Shown: positions 1-8,847, counted from the first letter of the stretch. The stretch: DNA of 64,000 nucleotides from Streptacidiphilus sp. PB12-B1b (GCF_014084125.1 NZ_CP048405.1:4588001-4652000); one strand, 5' to 3'. Numbers and translations: made by a program. Notes: a model not told the origin generated them from the letters alone.

Positions 1-892
1 CGGCCCCGAGTTGGACGGTGCGCACCATGCCGATCCGGTCGGCGATCCGTCCGCCCAGCAGCGTCCCGAGCACGCCGCCGCCCAGGAAGCAGGCCAGCGC
101 GGTGCCGGCCACCGCGCGGGAGGCGTGCAGGTGCCTGATCCAGTACAGCTCGATGAAGGTGTTGACGCCGAAGAACACCGTCGAGCGGACCACCTCGATA
201 CCGGTCAGCACCAGGAAGGGCGCCCAGCGGTCGGTGCCGGTGCGGAGCGGCGCGGCGGAGGCCAGCGCGCGGTGCCGGTGCCGGTTGCGGTGCAGCACGT
301 AGGCGATCAGCACAGCCGGGGGGATGAACAGGGCGGTCGCACCCACGCCCCAGGCCACCAGTGCCGGGGTGGCCAGGACCGGAGCCAGGAAGAAGCCGAC
401 ACTGCCGCCCGCGGCGAAAACGCCCATGGCCCCGGCGCTGTCGCCCGCCGCCTCCCGTGCGGCCTTGCCCGCCGCCGGATGGAACACGGCCACACCGAGC
501 CCGGAGAGCAGGATCAGCGCCCACACCACCGGATAGGGGTGGAACAGCCCGGACAGGCCCAGCCCCAGACCGGCCAGGGCGACACCGGCCGCCGGCAGCC
601 AGCCCCAGCGCACCCGGTCCACCAGCACCCCGAGGAACGGCTGCGGCACCGAACTGCCCAGGGTGGCCGCCAGGGTGAGGCCGGAGGCGGCCACGTAGCC
701 GTAGTGGCGGTCCAGGACGAAGTACGGCACGCTCGCCGGGACCAGGCCCTGGTAGAGGTCGTCCACGGCGTGCGCGATCCCCCACAGCCGCATCCGCTGC
801 CACATCGACGCCCCCGCGTCCGCGAGGGGCAGGCTGTCGAGGTCGGGCCGGGTCGGGTCGGGGGCGGCGGCGCGCCGCTCGATATCGGTCAT
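1..892 (-). CDS. MFS transporter, Fsr (fosmidomycin-resistance) type, 3' end off window
   Basis: The frame opens at ATG 890-892 and runs open off the left edge, so the C-terminus is missing. The visible ~297 residues begin MTDIERRAAAPD and show hydrophobic helices, the motif AVDDLYQGLVPASVPY in helix 1 and GVAVFHPAAGKAAREA after helix 4, both typical of Fsr-like drug/proton antiporters in the inner membrane. The gene is divergent from an AraC-type activator 54 bp away, the arrangement of the nimT/nimR pair of E. coli, so it is probably induced by that regulator. The exported substrate cannot be read from the sequence. Confidence 0.85.
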   Translation of the reverse strand, partial: MTDIERRAAAPDPTRPDLDSLPLADAGASMWQRMRLWGIAHAVDDLYQGLVPASVPYFVLDRHYGYVAASGLTLAATLGSSVPQPFLGVLVDRVRWGWLPAAGVALAGLGLGLSGLFHPYPVVWALILLSGLGVAVFHPAAGKAAREAAGDSAGAMGVFAAGGSVGFFLAPVLATPALVAWGVGATALFIPPAVLIAYVLHRNRHRHRALASAAPLRTGTDRWAPFLVLTGIEVVRSTVFFGVNTFIELYWIRHLHASRAVAGTALACFLGGGVLGTLLGGRIADRIGMVRTVQLGA

Positions 893-946
893 GGCCCCAG
901 CATCGCCAGCGACGCCCCCTGCGGACTACCGGTATCCTGCCGAGCT

Positions 947-1702
947 ATGCCGGTAGACCGCCATCCTCTGCACGGGCCGACCCTCGCCTCCCTGGTCCAC
1001 CGGGAACGGGTCGACTGGCACGACCACGCCGTCCACCAGCTCATCCACCCGAGCGCGGGGGTGCTGCAGGTGTCCACGCCGATCGGCGCCTGGATCGTGC
1101 CGCCGTACCGAGCGGTGTGGATCCCGGCCGAGGTGCCGCACGCCCACCAGGCGCACGGCCCCACCCACATGCGCACCCTGGCCTTCGCCGCGACCGTCAA
1201 CCCGCTCCGGCTCGACCGGCCCACGGTGCTGGCGGTCACCCCGCTGCTGCGCGAGGTCATTGTCAGCCTGACCGGGGACGACAGCCTGACCTCGGCGCAG
1301 CGGGAGAACCTGGAGCGGGTCGCGCTGGACCAGCTGTACCGGGTGGAGGCGCTGCCGCTGTGCCTGCCGTCGCCCGCCGACGACCGGCTGCGCCACGTCC
1401 ATGCGCTGCTCAGCGAGGACCCGGCCGACCAGCGCACCCTGGCCGAACTCGGAGCCGCAGTGGGCGCGTCCGAACGCACCCTGAGCCGGCTGTTCCGCAG
1501 CGAGACCGCGATGAGCTTCCCGCAGTGGCGCACCCAGCTGCGGCTGCACCACTCGCTCACCCTGCTCGCCGCCGGACGCCCGGTCACGGCCGTGGCGACC
1601 GCCTGCGGCTACAGCAGTTCCAGCGCGTTCATCGAGGCGTTCCGGCACGCCTTCGGCAGCACCCCCGGCAAGTACCGCCGGGAAGGGACGGACCGGCGCT
1701 GA
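947..1702 (+). CDS. AraC-family regulator with cupin sensor domain (NimR-like)
   Basis: 251 aa from ATG 947; the frame is open upstream, but the divergent MFS gene starts at 892, so 947 is the sensible start. Residues ~15-100 form a cupin-like sensor (HDHAVHQLIH, then GAWIVPPYRAVWIPAEVPH). Residues ~150-250 are two AraC helix-turn-helix motifs (LAELGAAVGASERTLSRLF and VATACGYSSSSAFIEAFRHAFG). The domain order (short N-terminal cupin, C-terminal HTH) and divergence from an Fsr-type MFS exporter match the NimR class, which activates its neighbouring exporter. The effector is unknown. The 54-bp gap 893-946 must hold both promoters. Confidence 0.9.
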   Translation: MPVDRHPLHGPTLASLVHRERVDWHDHAVHQLIHPSAGVLQVSTPIGAWIVPPYRAVWIPAEVPHAHQAHGPTHMRTLAFAATVNPLRLDRPTVLAVTPLLREVIVSLTGDDSLTSAQRENLERVALDQLYRVEALPLCLPSPADDRLRHVHALLSEDPADQRTLAELGAAVGASERTLSRLFRSETAMSFPQWRTQLRLHHSLTLLAAGRPVTAVATACGYSSSSAFIEAFRHAFGSTPGKYRREGTDRR

Positions 1703-1706
1703 CGCC

Positions 1707-2096
1707 TCACGCCTGCCCGCGCCGCGCGTCCACCTCGATCTCGATCCTCATCCGGGGATCGGCCAGCCCGCACACCATCATCGTCGCCGCCGGGCGCACC
1801 TCGCCGAAGCAGCGGCGCAGCACCGGCCAGCACGGCTCGAAGTCCTCACGCCGGGGCAGCAGGTAGCGCACCCGGACGACGTCGGCGAACGAGGAGCCCG
1901 CCTCGGCCAGCACCGAGCCGATGGTGCGCAGACACTGCTCGGCCTGCTCGACCACGTCGTCGGGGATGGTCATGGTGACGTAGTCGAAGCCGGTGGTGCC
2001 GGAGATGTGGATCCGGTCCCCGTCCACCACCGCCCGGGCGTAGCCGATCTGCTCCTCGAAGGTCGAACCGGTCAGGATGGCGCGTCGCTCTGTCAT
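1707..2096 (-). CDS. Rid-family (YjgF/YER057c/UK114) protein lacking the RidA arginine
   Basis: 129 aa, a single Rid domain with the usual length and signatures (DVVRVRYLLPRREDF, MRIEIEVDARRG). RidA enzymes hydrolyse reactive enamines/imines made by PLP enzymes using an Arg in a P-A-R-S/T motif. Here that motif reads P-A-A-T, so the key Arg is replaced by Ala and imine deaminase activity is doubtful. It more likely belongs to the Rid4-7 type subfamilies of unknown function. I chose ATG 2096 over an upstream start at 2114 because homologues begin near MTERR. It ends 4 bp from the convergent AraC gene. Confidence 0.85.
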   Translation of the reverse strand: MTERRAILTGSTFEEQIGYARAVVDGDRIHISGTTGFDYVTMTIPDDVVEQAEQCLRTIGSVLAEAGSSFADVVRVRYLLPRREDFEPCWPVLRRCFGEVRPAATMMVCGLADPRMRIEIEVDARRGQA

Positions 2097-2165
2097 GCCG
2101 CGCAAGCTAGGCAATCGCGTCGCCGGCTGTCCAGTCGGCGGCTGCGTCGGCCACGGTGGCGGCGC

Positions 2166-3059
2166 TCAACCGCGGTTGCGGCGGCGCCTGCGGTACCAGA
2201 GCGACACCGGCACGAGCAGCGCCGCGCCGTCCAGCGCGGCCGGAGCCACGGCGGGCAGCGGCGAGGAGGCCAGGCCGTGCTGGTCGAAGGTGGACGGCAC
2301 GGAGAGGAACGCCCAGTGGTTGAGCGGCCAGGCCACCACGAAGGCACGGCCGACCACGTCGCCCACCGGGACGAACCCCTCGCCGTTGCCGGTGACCCGC
2401 TGGTGCCGGGAGTCGGCCGAGTCGTCGCGGTGGTCGCCCATCACCCACAGGTCGCCCTTGGGCACCTTCACCGTGCCGACCGGGTCGAGGTCGCAGGGCT
2501 GGTTGCCCGGGTAGATGTACGGCTCCGACAGGGCCACGCCGTCCACCCGGACCGGCTGCCCGGAGACGCACTGGACGGTGTCGCCGCCGACCGCGATGAC
2601 CCGCTTGATCAGGTCCTGGTCGTCGGCGGCGGGCAGCAGCCCGATGGTGCTCAGCGCCGACTGGAGGTCGCGCAGCACCGGATTGCTGGTCGGCGCGGGC
2701 TGGGGCTCGTCGTCGAGCCATCCGTGCGGGTCCTTGAAGACGACGACGTCGCCGCGCTCGGGGGTGGCCCCGAACCAGGGCGTCAGCTTGTCCACCAGCA
2801 CCCGGTCGCCGGGCTGCAGGGTGTTCTGCATGGACTGCGAGGGGATGTAGAAGGCCTGGACGAAGAAGGTCTTGATGATCAGTGCCATCACCACGGCCGC
2901 GACCACCAGCAGCGGCACCTCCTTCCAGAACGGGCGCTGTCTGCGGCCGTCCGGCGCGGCGGCCGGCGCGGGCTCCTCCGGGACCTCCGTGCCGCTCGCC
3001 GCCACCGGGCCCCGTGCCCTGTTCCCCACCGACGCCGCGTCCGCAGCCGACTCGTCCAT
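2166..3059 (-). CDS. signal peptidase I
   Basis: 297 aa from ATG 3059. It cleaves Sec and Tat signal peptides on the outer face of the membrane. Residues 1-42 are a polar cytoplasmic tail and ~46-64 a membrane helix. Catalytic Ser76 lies in YIPSQSM and general-base Lys152 in DLIKRVIAVGGD; the later box GDHRDDSADSR is also conserved. A second hydrophobic stretch near residues 265-288 followed by RRRRR suggests a C-terminal anchor, as in some Streptomyces Sip proteins. An in-frame extension to 3218 has no family similarity. It stands alone rather than in a sip cluster. Confidence 0.92.
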   Translation of the reverse strand: MDESAADAASVGNRARGPVAASGTEVPEEPAPAAAPDGRRQRPFWKEVPLLVVAAVVMALIIKTFFVQAFYIPSQSMQNTLQPGDRVLVDKLTPWFGATPERGDVVVFKDPHGWLDDEPQPAPTSNPVLRDLQSALSTIGLLPAADDQDLIKRVIAVGGDTVQCVSGQPVRVDGVALSEPYIYPGNQPCDLDPVGTVKVPKGDLWVMGDHRDDSADSRHQRVTGNGEGFVPVGDVVGRAFVVAWPLNHWAFLSVPSTFDQHGLASSPLPAVAPAALDGAALLVPVSLWYRRRRRNRG

Positions 3060-3296
3060 TCCACCGCTCCCTGTCCCGTGCGCGAAGATCGCCCCCACGC
3101 ACACAACGAACGGAAGTTCCCGAGCCGGAGCCTCAGCCGGTCGCCGCAGGTCCCGGCCGTCCGGCGGGCACGAAGGGCCGGGAACACGGCCCACAGGAAC
3201 CGCACAGCGCACCCACACCGCCGGGCGCGGCCCGGTGGATCAGCCGGCCCTGGCCCTAGCGCGGCGATCCGGCCGGGAGCCGCGTCCGGCGCGTGG

Positions 3297-4100
3297 TCAT
3301 CCGCGCGCCCCGCCGGGCCGGGCGCCGATGACGACGGTGGCGTAGAACTCGTCGGACTCGGCCGACCGGGCCGTCAGCCCGCTGCCGGTGAAGACCTCGA
3401 CGGCCCGTCGCGCCTGCCGCTCGCTGGTCTCGACGAGCAGGTGTCCGCCGGGCGCCAGCCAGCGCGCGGCCTCCCGGGTGACCCTGCGCATGACGTCCAA
3501 ACCGTCGCTGCCGCCGTCCAGGGCCGCCAGCGGCTCGTGCACCCGGGCCTCCGCGGGCAGCAGCCCGACCTCGTCGGTGGGGACGTACGGCACGTTGGCG
3601 ACCAGGACGTCCACCCGGCCGCCGAGCGCGACGGGCAGCGGGTCGAACAGGTCGCCCCGGAACACCCGGCCGCCCGCGGCGGCGAGATTGCGCCGGGCGT
3701 AGCGCACGGCCGCCGGGTCGATGTCGGCCGCGTACAGCTCGACCCCGGGCACGGCGGCGGCCAGGGCCGCGCCCAGCGCGCCGGAGCCGCAGCACAGGTC
3801 CACCGCCACCGCTCCGGGCCGGGCCAGCGCGGCGGCCTGACGGACCAGGAACTCGGTGCGGCGGCGGGGCACGAACACGCCGGGGCCGACGGCGATCCGC
3901 AGCCCGCAGAAGTCGGCCCAGCCGAGGACGTGCTCCAGCGGCAGGCCGTCGACGCGCCGCTGCACCATGGCGGCGAGTTCGGCCGGGGAGGGCGCGGTGT
4001 CCATCAGCAGGCGCGCCTCGTCCTCGGCGAAGACGCAGCCGGCGGCGCGGAGCCTGATGACGATGGCGGATTCGGTCAGGGACGACGGGGGGACGGTCAT
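3297..4100 (-). CDS. PrmC/HemK-like putative protein-glutamine N5-methyltransferase
   Basis: 267 aa from ATG 4100, with a purine-rich AAAGG upstream. The SAM-binding fold is clear: VAVDLCCGSGALGAALA (motif I) and LYAADIDPAAVRYARRN (motif II). The N-terminal helical region (LEHVLGWADFCGLRI.V.PGVFVPRRRTEFLV) is that of PrmC, which methylates release factors. The catalytic NPPY box is NVPY here, a variant seen in the actinobacterial PrmC-related branch, so the substrate may not be a release factor. It lies apart from any prfA-type gene. Confidence 0.85.
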   Translation of the reverse strand: MTVPPSSLTESAIVIRLRAAGCVFAEDEARLLMDTAPSPAELAAMVQRRVDGLPLEHVLGWADFCGLRIAVGPGVFVPRRRTEFLVRQAAALARPGAVAVDLCCGSGALGAALAAAVPGVELYAADIDPAAVRYARRNLAAAGGRVFRGDLFDPLPVALGGRVDVLVANVPYVPTDEVGLLPAEARVHEPLAALDGGSDGLDVMRRVTREAARWLAPGGHLLVETSERQARRAVEVFTGSGLTARSAESDEFYATVVIGARPGGARG

Positions 4101-4171
4101 GAGAGCCTTTCGGGATACCGCGTGATCCGCGGGCGCTCTCCCGGTCCGCCTATGCCAGACGGCCCGCACTG

Positions 4172-4642
4172 CTACGGGAGGGGAGCACCCGGTCTGTACC
4201 TGCGTTGATCGGTCCCACCTCCTCGTTCGGCACGTCCATTGCTGGGGCCGCCCACACTACCCGATGCCGGACCGTCCCCGTGCCGGGCCCCGCCGTCCTC
4301 CAGCAGCGCCAGCGCCTGCCGGACCGAGGGGCGGACGGCCAGCAGGCGGCTGAGCCCGCTCTGCGCGAACTGGTCCAGGATCCGGGGCTGCTGGGTGACG
4401 ACGACCAGCCCGCCCTGCTGCGCCCGGACCCGCTTGAGGGCGCCGACGAGGACGCCGAGGCCGGTGGCGTCGAGCGAGTCGGCCCGCCCGAGGTCCACCA
4501 CCAGGCGGCTGCGGCCGGATTCGGCGAGCGCGGTCAGCACCTCGCGGAGCCGGGGCGAGCACCGGACGTCGACCGCCCCCGCGACCTCGACCACCGCCGT
4601 CCGCCCGCAGGCCGGAAGGTAGCTGACGCTTACGTCCATCAC
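4172..4642 (-). CDS. STAS-domain anti-sigma factor antagonist
   Basis: 156 aa from ATG 4642 (a second ATG follows at 4639). Residues 1-110 are a STAS domain (VVEVAGAVDVRCSPRLREVL, then LVVDLGRADSLDATGLGVLVGALKR). Antagonists of this class bind HATPase anti-sigma kinases and are switched off by phosphorylation of a Ser/Thr in the DS-x-G loop; here the likely target is the Thr of LDATGLG. The last ~40 residues are a low-complexity Gly/Arg tail. No sigma factor or kinase gene is adjacent; candidate partners at 16378-16914 and 41912-42718 are far away. Confidence 0.88.
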   Translation of the reverse strand: MMDVSVSYLPACGRTAVVEVAGAVDVRCSPRLREVLTALAESGRSRLVVDLGRADSLDATGLGVLVGALKRVRAQQGGLVVVTQQPRILDQFAQSGLSRLLAVRPSVRQALALLEDGGARHGDGPASGSVGGPSNGRAERGGGTDQRRYRPGAPLP

Positions 4643-4714
4643 AGCCCCGATCGCCGCCAGTCCCCACCAAACTACCGTGCGGAGAAAGGTATATGACGGG
4701 CAATCATAATGGTG

Positions 4715-5412
4715 TCACTCGTACGGTCGGACCACGCCGCCCGCGGTGGCCCAGTTCTGGTGCAGGGTGTCCAGGTAGGACTGGGCCTGCGAGCCGGGCG
4801 TCACGCCGCGGGCGAAGGCCAGCATGTTGGACGGCCCGGCGTTGTAGCCCATGGCCAGCAGCTCGTCCTCGGTGTACCCGCCGGTGCGGTGCGCGGGGAG
4901 TTCGGCGGCCAGGTCATGCAGGTACCAGGCGGCCGCCTCGATGGCCAGGTCCGGGTCGTCCGGCAGCTCCAGCCAGCTCCGGTCGGCGAACGACCGCCCG
5001 GCCTTGACCTGGTCGAAGGCGGCCTCGTGCATGTTGGCGATGCCGAGCGCCGCCCCCGGCTTGAGCTTGAGCCAGGCCCGCTGGAACGACGGGTCGTGCG
5101 GCTTGTAGGACTCGTTGTAGAGGATCGCCATCAGCAGCTGCGGATCGATCCCGGCCTGCCGGGCGTAGTCCACCACCGGCGCGGCGAAGTCCGAGGGCAC
5201 GTTCTGGTCGGGCGAGGAGCTGGGGCTCGGGCTGCCCCCGGGGGGTGCCCGGAGCCGCCCGCCGAGGGCCGGGCGCCGGCCGAGTCCGACGGCAGTGCGG
5301 CGGCCGTGCCCGGGCTGCCGCCGCTGTGGCTGCCGTGCTGCGCGACCCAGACGATCACCACGACCGCCACGATGACGGCAGCCCACCGCCAGGGCCGCTG
5401 GTGCTCTGCCAT
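4715..5412 (-). CDS. lytic transglycosylase-like protein, interrupted by a one-base frameshift
   Basis: Two overlapping minus-strand frames make one protein. From ATG 5412, the first gives an N-terminal anchor (MAEHQRPWRWAAVIVAVVVIVWVA) and a Ser/Gly/Pro linker. The second, ending at 4715, gives an SLT-type catalytic domain: QAGIDPQLLMAILYNES with the presumed catalytic Glu, LGIANMHEAAFDQV, and MGYNAGPSNMLAFARG. The frames join near 5228-5240, where the coding strand reads CACCCCCCGGGGGCA; a -1 shift (one missing C or G) restores continuity. The run suggests an assembly or sequencing slip, but true inactivation or programmed slippage at C-CCC-CCG cannot be excluded. Expected role: peptidoglycan cleavage outside the membrane. 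Confidence 0.75.
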
Positions 5413-5510
5413 CCCCGCTCCCTCCGCAGGTCCCGTCCGGTCGGGTCCACCGGTATTCCTACCGTACGACCGCCGTGCCCGCGCGCTGCCGCGCCGCCCG
5501 CCCGCGCCCA

Positions 5511-5560
5511 GGCACGGGCACGGGCACGGGCACGGGCACGGGCACGGGCACGGGCACGGC
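5511..5560. repeat. GGCACG hexanucleotide tandem repeat, about 8 copies
   Basis: Eight uninterrupted copies of GGCACG lie in the 253-bp gap between the transglycosylase start (5412) and the end of the beta-helix gene (5666). No credible gene covers it. It is a simple-sequence array of the kind that changes copy number by slippage. Confidence 0.9.
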
Positions 5561-5665
5561 TCCGGCGGAAGCGCAGGCGGCGCCCCCGCCGGCCCACCGG
5601 GCGGTGGGTCGGCAGGGGCGCCGTGTCTGCTCGGCGCCGGCGCCGTGGGGGCCGGCGCCGCCGGA

Positions 5666-8404
5666 TCAGGGGTAGGAGACCACGTCGCTGGGTCCGCCGA
5701 AGGTCGAACTCACCGCCGCACCCGTGCCGTTGATGACCGAGTTGATCCCGCCGGAGCCGTTCAGGAAGACCGTCAGCAGGTCGTGGAACTGCACGCCGGA
5801 GGTGTCCGGGGCTTGGAAGGCCATGGAGTTGACGATGGGCACGCCCTGGTCGAAGTAGGAGTAGCTGCCCATCCCGTAGCCCTGGAACGAGGTGACGCTG
5901 TTCGGGACGTAGAACGCCGGGTAGCCGTCCTGGGTCGAACTGGACATCCATGCGGCCTGGTTGGGCACCTCGTAGGGGTTCTCGTTCTGGTAGAAGAGGA
6001 CGGTTCCGCCCTGCCCGTTCCAGATCGTCTCGTCCTGCTGGTAGTGCTCCACGGCCAGGCCGTAGGCGGTCACGTTGTTGCCGTTGACGACCACCCCGGT
6101 CGCGCCCTGGTCGGAGGTCCAGGAGCCGCCGCCGGCGCCGTGGTCGGCCCGCCAGGCCCACACGTCGTCGATGATGGAGTTGCTGCTGTTGTCGATGAAG
6201 CTGGTCGCCGCCGTCCCGGCCTCGGCGCCGCCGACCCGGAAGTAGACGTCGTCGACGCTGACCGGGTCACCGGCGTGGCTGTCGGTCGCGCCCTGGACGC
6301 CGACCTGCAGCAGCGAGGGGGAACTGGTCGGTCCGGCGTCGAAGATCAGGCCGGAGAGGTTGACCCCGCTGACGTCCGCCACGTTGACCGTGGTGTTGCC
6401 GTTCTGCGGGATGAGCGTGGGGAAGCCCAGACCGATGATCTTGGTGTCGGCCTTGGTGACGTTGATGGTCTGCGGGACGTTGTAGACGCCCGGGGTGAAC
6501 AGCAGGTTGTCCCCGGCCGCGAGCGCCGCGTTGATCTGCGCCACGGTGGCCGTCGGCTGGACCACGAAGAAGGAGCTGAGCGACAGCGAGGTCCCCGGGG
6601 TGTTGCCGTTGACCCAGGTGGGGCCGTTGGAGTTGGTCTGCACCGAGGGCACGAACACGTTGTAGTTGCCGGAGGAGTCCACGTACAGGTAGGGCTCCTC
6701 CTCCGTGGTCGGGCAGCTCGCCAGCGTGGTGTAGGAGTTGGGGCCGCCGCTGTCGCCGGAGTTGCCGGCGAAGCTCTGCGCCGGGGCGCCCGGGTCACCG
6801 CAGAAGACCTGGTTCCAGACCGCGTTGGACCAGCCGTCCAGGGAGCTGTTGCGGGTGATGTACTGCTGCTGGGAGCCATTGGTGACGGTGCCGCCGGTGA
6901 ACTCCGAGTCGGCGATGAAACCGCCGCTGGCGTAGTCGGGGCCGCCGTTGCAGTAGTCCATCAGGCTCAGGTTGCCGTTGACGTGCACCCGGCGCAGCGG
7001 GGACGCCTGGGAGCTGGCCCAGAAGTCGTCACCGGACTCGCAGCCGGTCATGCCGGTCACGTTGATGGTGAGGTTGGACACCGAGCGCCAGAAGTTGTCG
7101 GTCGCGTTGCAGGTGGAGCCGTCGCACTGGTTGTACGAGTCGATGGTGCCGTTGATGACCACGGCGCTCGGGTTCTGGCCCAGACCGGCCACGCTGGTGT
7201 AGTAGCCGACCTGGAAGATCAGCGGGTCGGCGGCGGAGCCGTACGTCCCGGGGTCGAACAGGATGGCGTAGCGCTGGGTGCCGAACTGGTTGCCGATCTG
7301 CGCGTTGGCGATGGTGTTGAGGGTGTTCTGGATGGACGCCTGTGACATGCCGGTGTTGAACACGTAGACGTTCGAACCGAGGCTGCCGCCGGTCGGCGGG
7401 GGCGGTGTGCCGCCGCCCGTGCCACCGGAGCCGTTGGTGTAGGCGGTGAACTCGTCGATCGACCACCAGCTGGTGGTGGACGCGGCGGTCAGCACCACCC
7501 GGATGTACTGCGCCGTCTGGGCCGCGAAGGTGGCGATCTCCGGCGAGGAGCTGCCGGTCTCGGTGGCCACGGTGGTGAAGGCGGTGCCGTTGGTCGACAC
7601 CTCCACGTTGTAGCCGACCGCGTAGTCCCCGGCCGAGTTGGGCGTGTTCATCTCGATCTGGTTGAAGCTCTGGCTCGACCCGAGGTTCACCTGGAACCAC
7701 TGCCCTGCGGCCTGGTAGGCGTCCGAGCTGAACCGCGTCGCCAGATTGCCGTCAATGGCGTTGGACGGCGGATCACCGGCGGAGCTGGTGTTGGAGCTGG
7801 CTGTCCAGCCGGTCTCGCTCAACGCCGTCTCGGGGGTGGCGGATCCGCTGTAGGCGGTGAACTCGTCGATCGACCACCAGCTGGTGGTGGAGGCGGCGGT
7901 CAGCACCACCCGGATGTAGCGGGCGGTCTGCGCGGCGAAGGTGGCGACCTCCGGCGTGGTGCTGCTGGTGCCGGTGGCCACGGTGGTGAAGGCGGTGCCT
8001 TTGGTCGACACCTCCACGTTGTAGCCGACCGCGTAGTCCCCGGCCGAGTTGGGCGTGTTCATCTCGATCTGGTTGAAGCTCTGGCTCGACCCGAGGTCGA
8101 CCTGGAACCACTGCCCGGCGGCCTGGTAGGCGTCCGAGCTGAACCGCGTCGCCAGATTGCCGTCAATGGCGTTGGACGGCGGATCGCCCGCGGAGGTGGT
8201 GCTGGAACTGGCAACCCAGCCCGTCTCGCTCAACGCCGTCTCGCCGGAGGCGGCCGCCGCGGGCGAGGTGACCGCCGGTGCGATCAGCAGGCCGAGCATG
8301 GAGACCACCGTGACCACGGCGGAGACCAGGGTGCGCTTGCTGGACCGATCCCTGACGGCTGCGAACCCGCTGCTGCGGACGGAGCGTCTTAGCTGTCTGA
8401 TCAT
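5666..8404 (-). CDS. secreted beta-helix protein with two F5/8-type C (discoidin) domains
   Basis: 912 aa. Residues 1-52 are a Sec signal peptide (LVSAVVTVVSMLGLLIAPAV, cleavage near AAAAS). Residues 55-191 and 192-328 are two nearly identical discoidin-like galactose-binding domains, each starting ETALSETGW and ending WWSIDEFTAY. A Gly/Pro linker (GGTGGGTPPPPTGG) leads into a ~570-aa region with Asn-rich, irregular beta-strand repeats typical of right-handed beta-helix carbohydrate enzymes (AYGLAVEHYQQDETIWNGQG, FYQNENPYEVPNQAAWM). It belongs to the actinomycete family labelled coagulation factor 5/8 type protein (often misnamed adenylyl cyclase). The substrate is unknown; a polysaccharide is likely from the binding domains. 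A promoter is visible at 8599-8627. Confidence 0.85.
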   Translation of the reverse strand: MIRQLRRSVRSSGFAAVRDRSSKRTLVSAVVTVVSMLGLLIAPAVTSPAAAASGETALSETGWVASSSTTSAGDPPSNAIDGNLATRFSSDAYQAAGQWFQVDLGSSQSFNQIEMNTPNSAGDYAVGYNVEVSTKGTAFTTVATGTSSTTPEVATFAAQTARYIRVVLTAASTTSWWSIDEFTAYSGSATPETALSETGWTASSNTSSAGDPPSNAIDGNLATRFSSDAYQAAGQWFQVNLGSSQSFNQIEMNTPNSAGDYAVGYNVEVSTNGTAFTTVATETGSSSPEIATFAAQTAQYIRVVLTAASTTSWWSIDEFTAYTNGSGGTGGGTPPPPTGGSLGSNVYVFNTGMSQASIQNTLNTIANAQIGNQFGTQRYAILFDPGTYGSAADPLIFQVGYYTSVAGLGQNPSAVVINGTIDSYNQCDGSTCNATDNFWRSVSNLTINVTGMTGCESGDDFWASSQASPLRRVHVNGNLSLMDYCNGGPDYASGGFIADSEFTGGTVTNGSQQQYITRNSSLDGWSNAVWNQVFCGDPGAPAQSFAGNSGDSGGPNSYTTLASCPTTEEEPYLYVDSSGNYNVFVPSVQTNSNGPTWVNGNTPGTSLSLSSFFVVQPTATVAQINAALAAGDNLLFTPGVYNVPQTINVTKADTKIIGLGFPTLIPQNGNTTVNVADVSGVNLSGLIFDAGPTSSPSLLQVGVQGATDSHAGDPVSVDDVYFRVGGAEAGTAATSFIDNSSNSIIDDVWAWRADHGAGGGSWTSDQGATGVVVNGNNVTAYGLAVEHYQQDETIWNGQGGTVLFYQNENPYEVPNQAAWMSSSTQDGYPAFYVPNSVTSFQGYGMGSYSYFDQGVPIVNSMAFQAPDTSGVQFHDLLTVFLNGSGGINSVINGTGAAVSSTFGGPSDVVSYP
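7421..8242 (-). repeat. two near-identical 411-bp direct repeats encoding the discoidin domains
   Basis: Units 7832-8242 and 7421-7831 encode residues 55-191 and 192-328 of the beta-helix protein. Long blocks are identical at DNA level, for example from AGGCGGTGAACTCGTCGATC at 7441 and again at 7852, giving a period of 411 bp (137 codons). The near-identity, including third positions, suggests recent duplication or gene conversion. Confidence 0.9.
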
Positions 8405-8598
8405 GACCTGACAGACCCTTCCTGGTGTTCGGTGCCCGACGTCCTCGGGCGGGGGCGTACGCGGTGCGACGTGCTGGTGCGCTGCGCCAGGTGCAGGCCG
8501 GGTTGCGAGGGGCCCCGGTTCCGGAGCGCGGTGGCGCTCGCCTCCGGCGGAAGGGCGGGGATGGCCGAGCCTTACATCAAGGCTTATTTCACGGTGTG

Positions 8599-8627
8599 AT
8601 TTAACAATTGTGATGTCCGCCCGTCAA
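8599..8627 (-). promoter_or_regulatory. sigma-70-type promoter for the beta-helix gene
   Basis: On the minus strand TTGACG (8627-8622), a 17-bp spacer and TTAAAT (8604-8599) form a plausible -35/-10 pair in an unusually AT-rich patch, leaving a leader of about 190 nt before ATG 8404. This lies in the gene-free stretch 8405-8847. Apart from this promoter and the likely promoter side of the 8848 gene, I see nothing else there. Confidence 0.5.
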
Positions 8628-8847
8628 TGGGATGAAGCAAATGATGTTCACCGGACGCGCCCCCGGCGGCGGCCCGCAGAACCTCAAGGATCTTCCTTAC
8701 CCGGGTGCGCTATCGTCCCTGCCTGCCGGAACGTCAGAACGCACCCCACAGCCGCTGTTGCGGCCGCCGGTGCGCGGACGCCCGTTCCGGTCCTGCCTGT
8801 TCGCATCCGACCGGGCAGCACAGCGACGAACGACCTTGGGAGACACG

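Noticed and set aside
4709-7345. Long plus-strand open frame (878 codons)
   Set aside because: It crosses two minus-strand genes and the GGCACG array and has low-complexity Val/Gly/Arg content with no motif.
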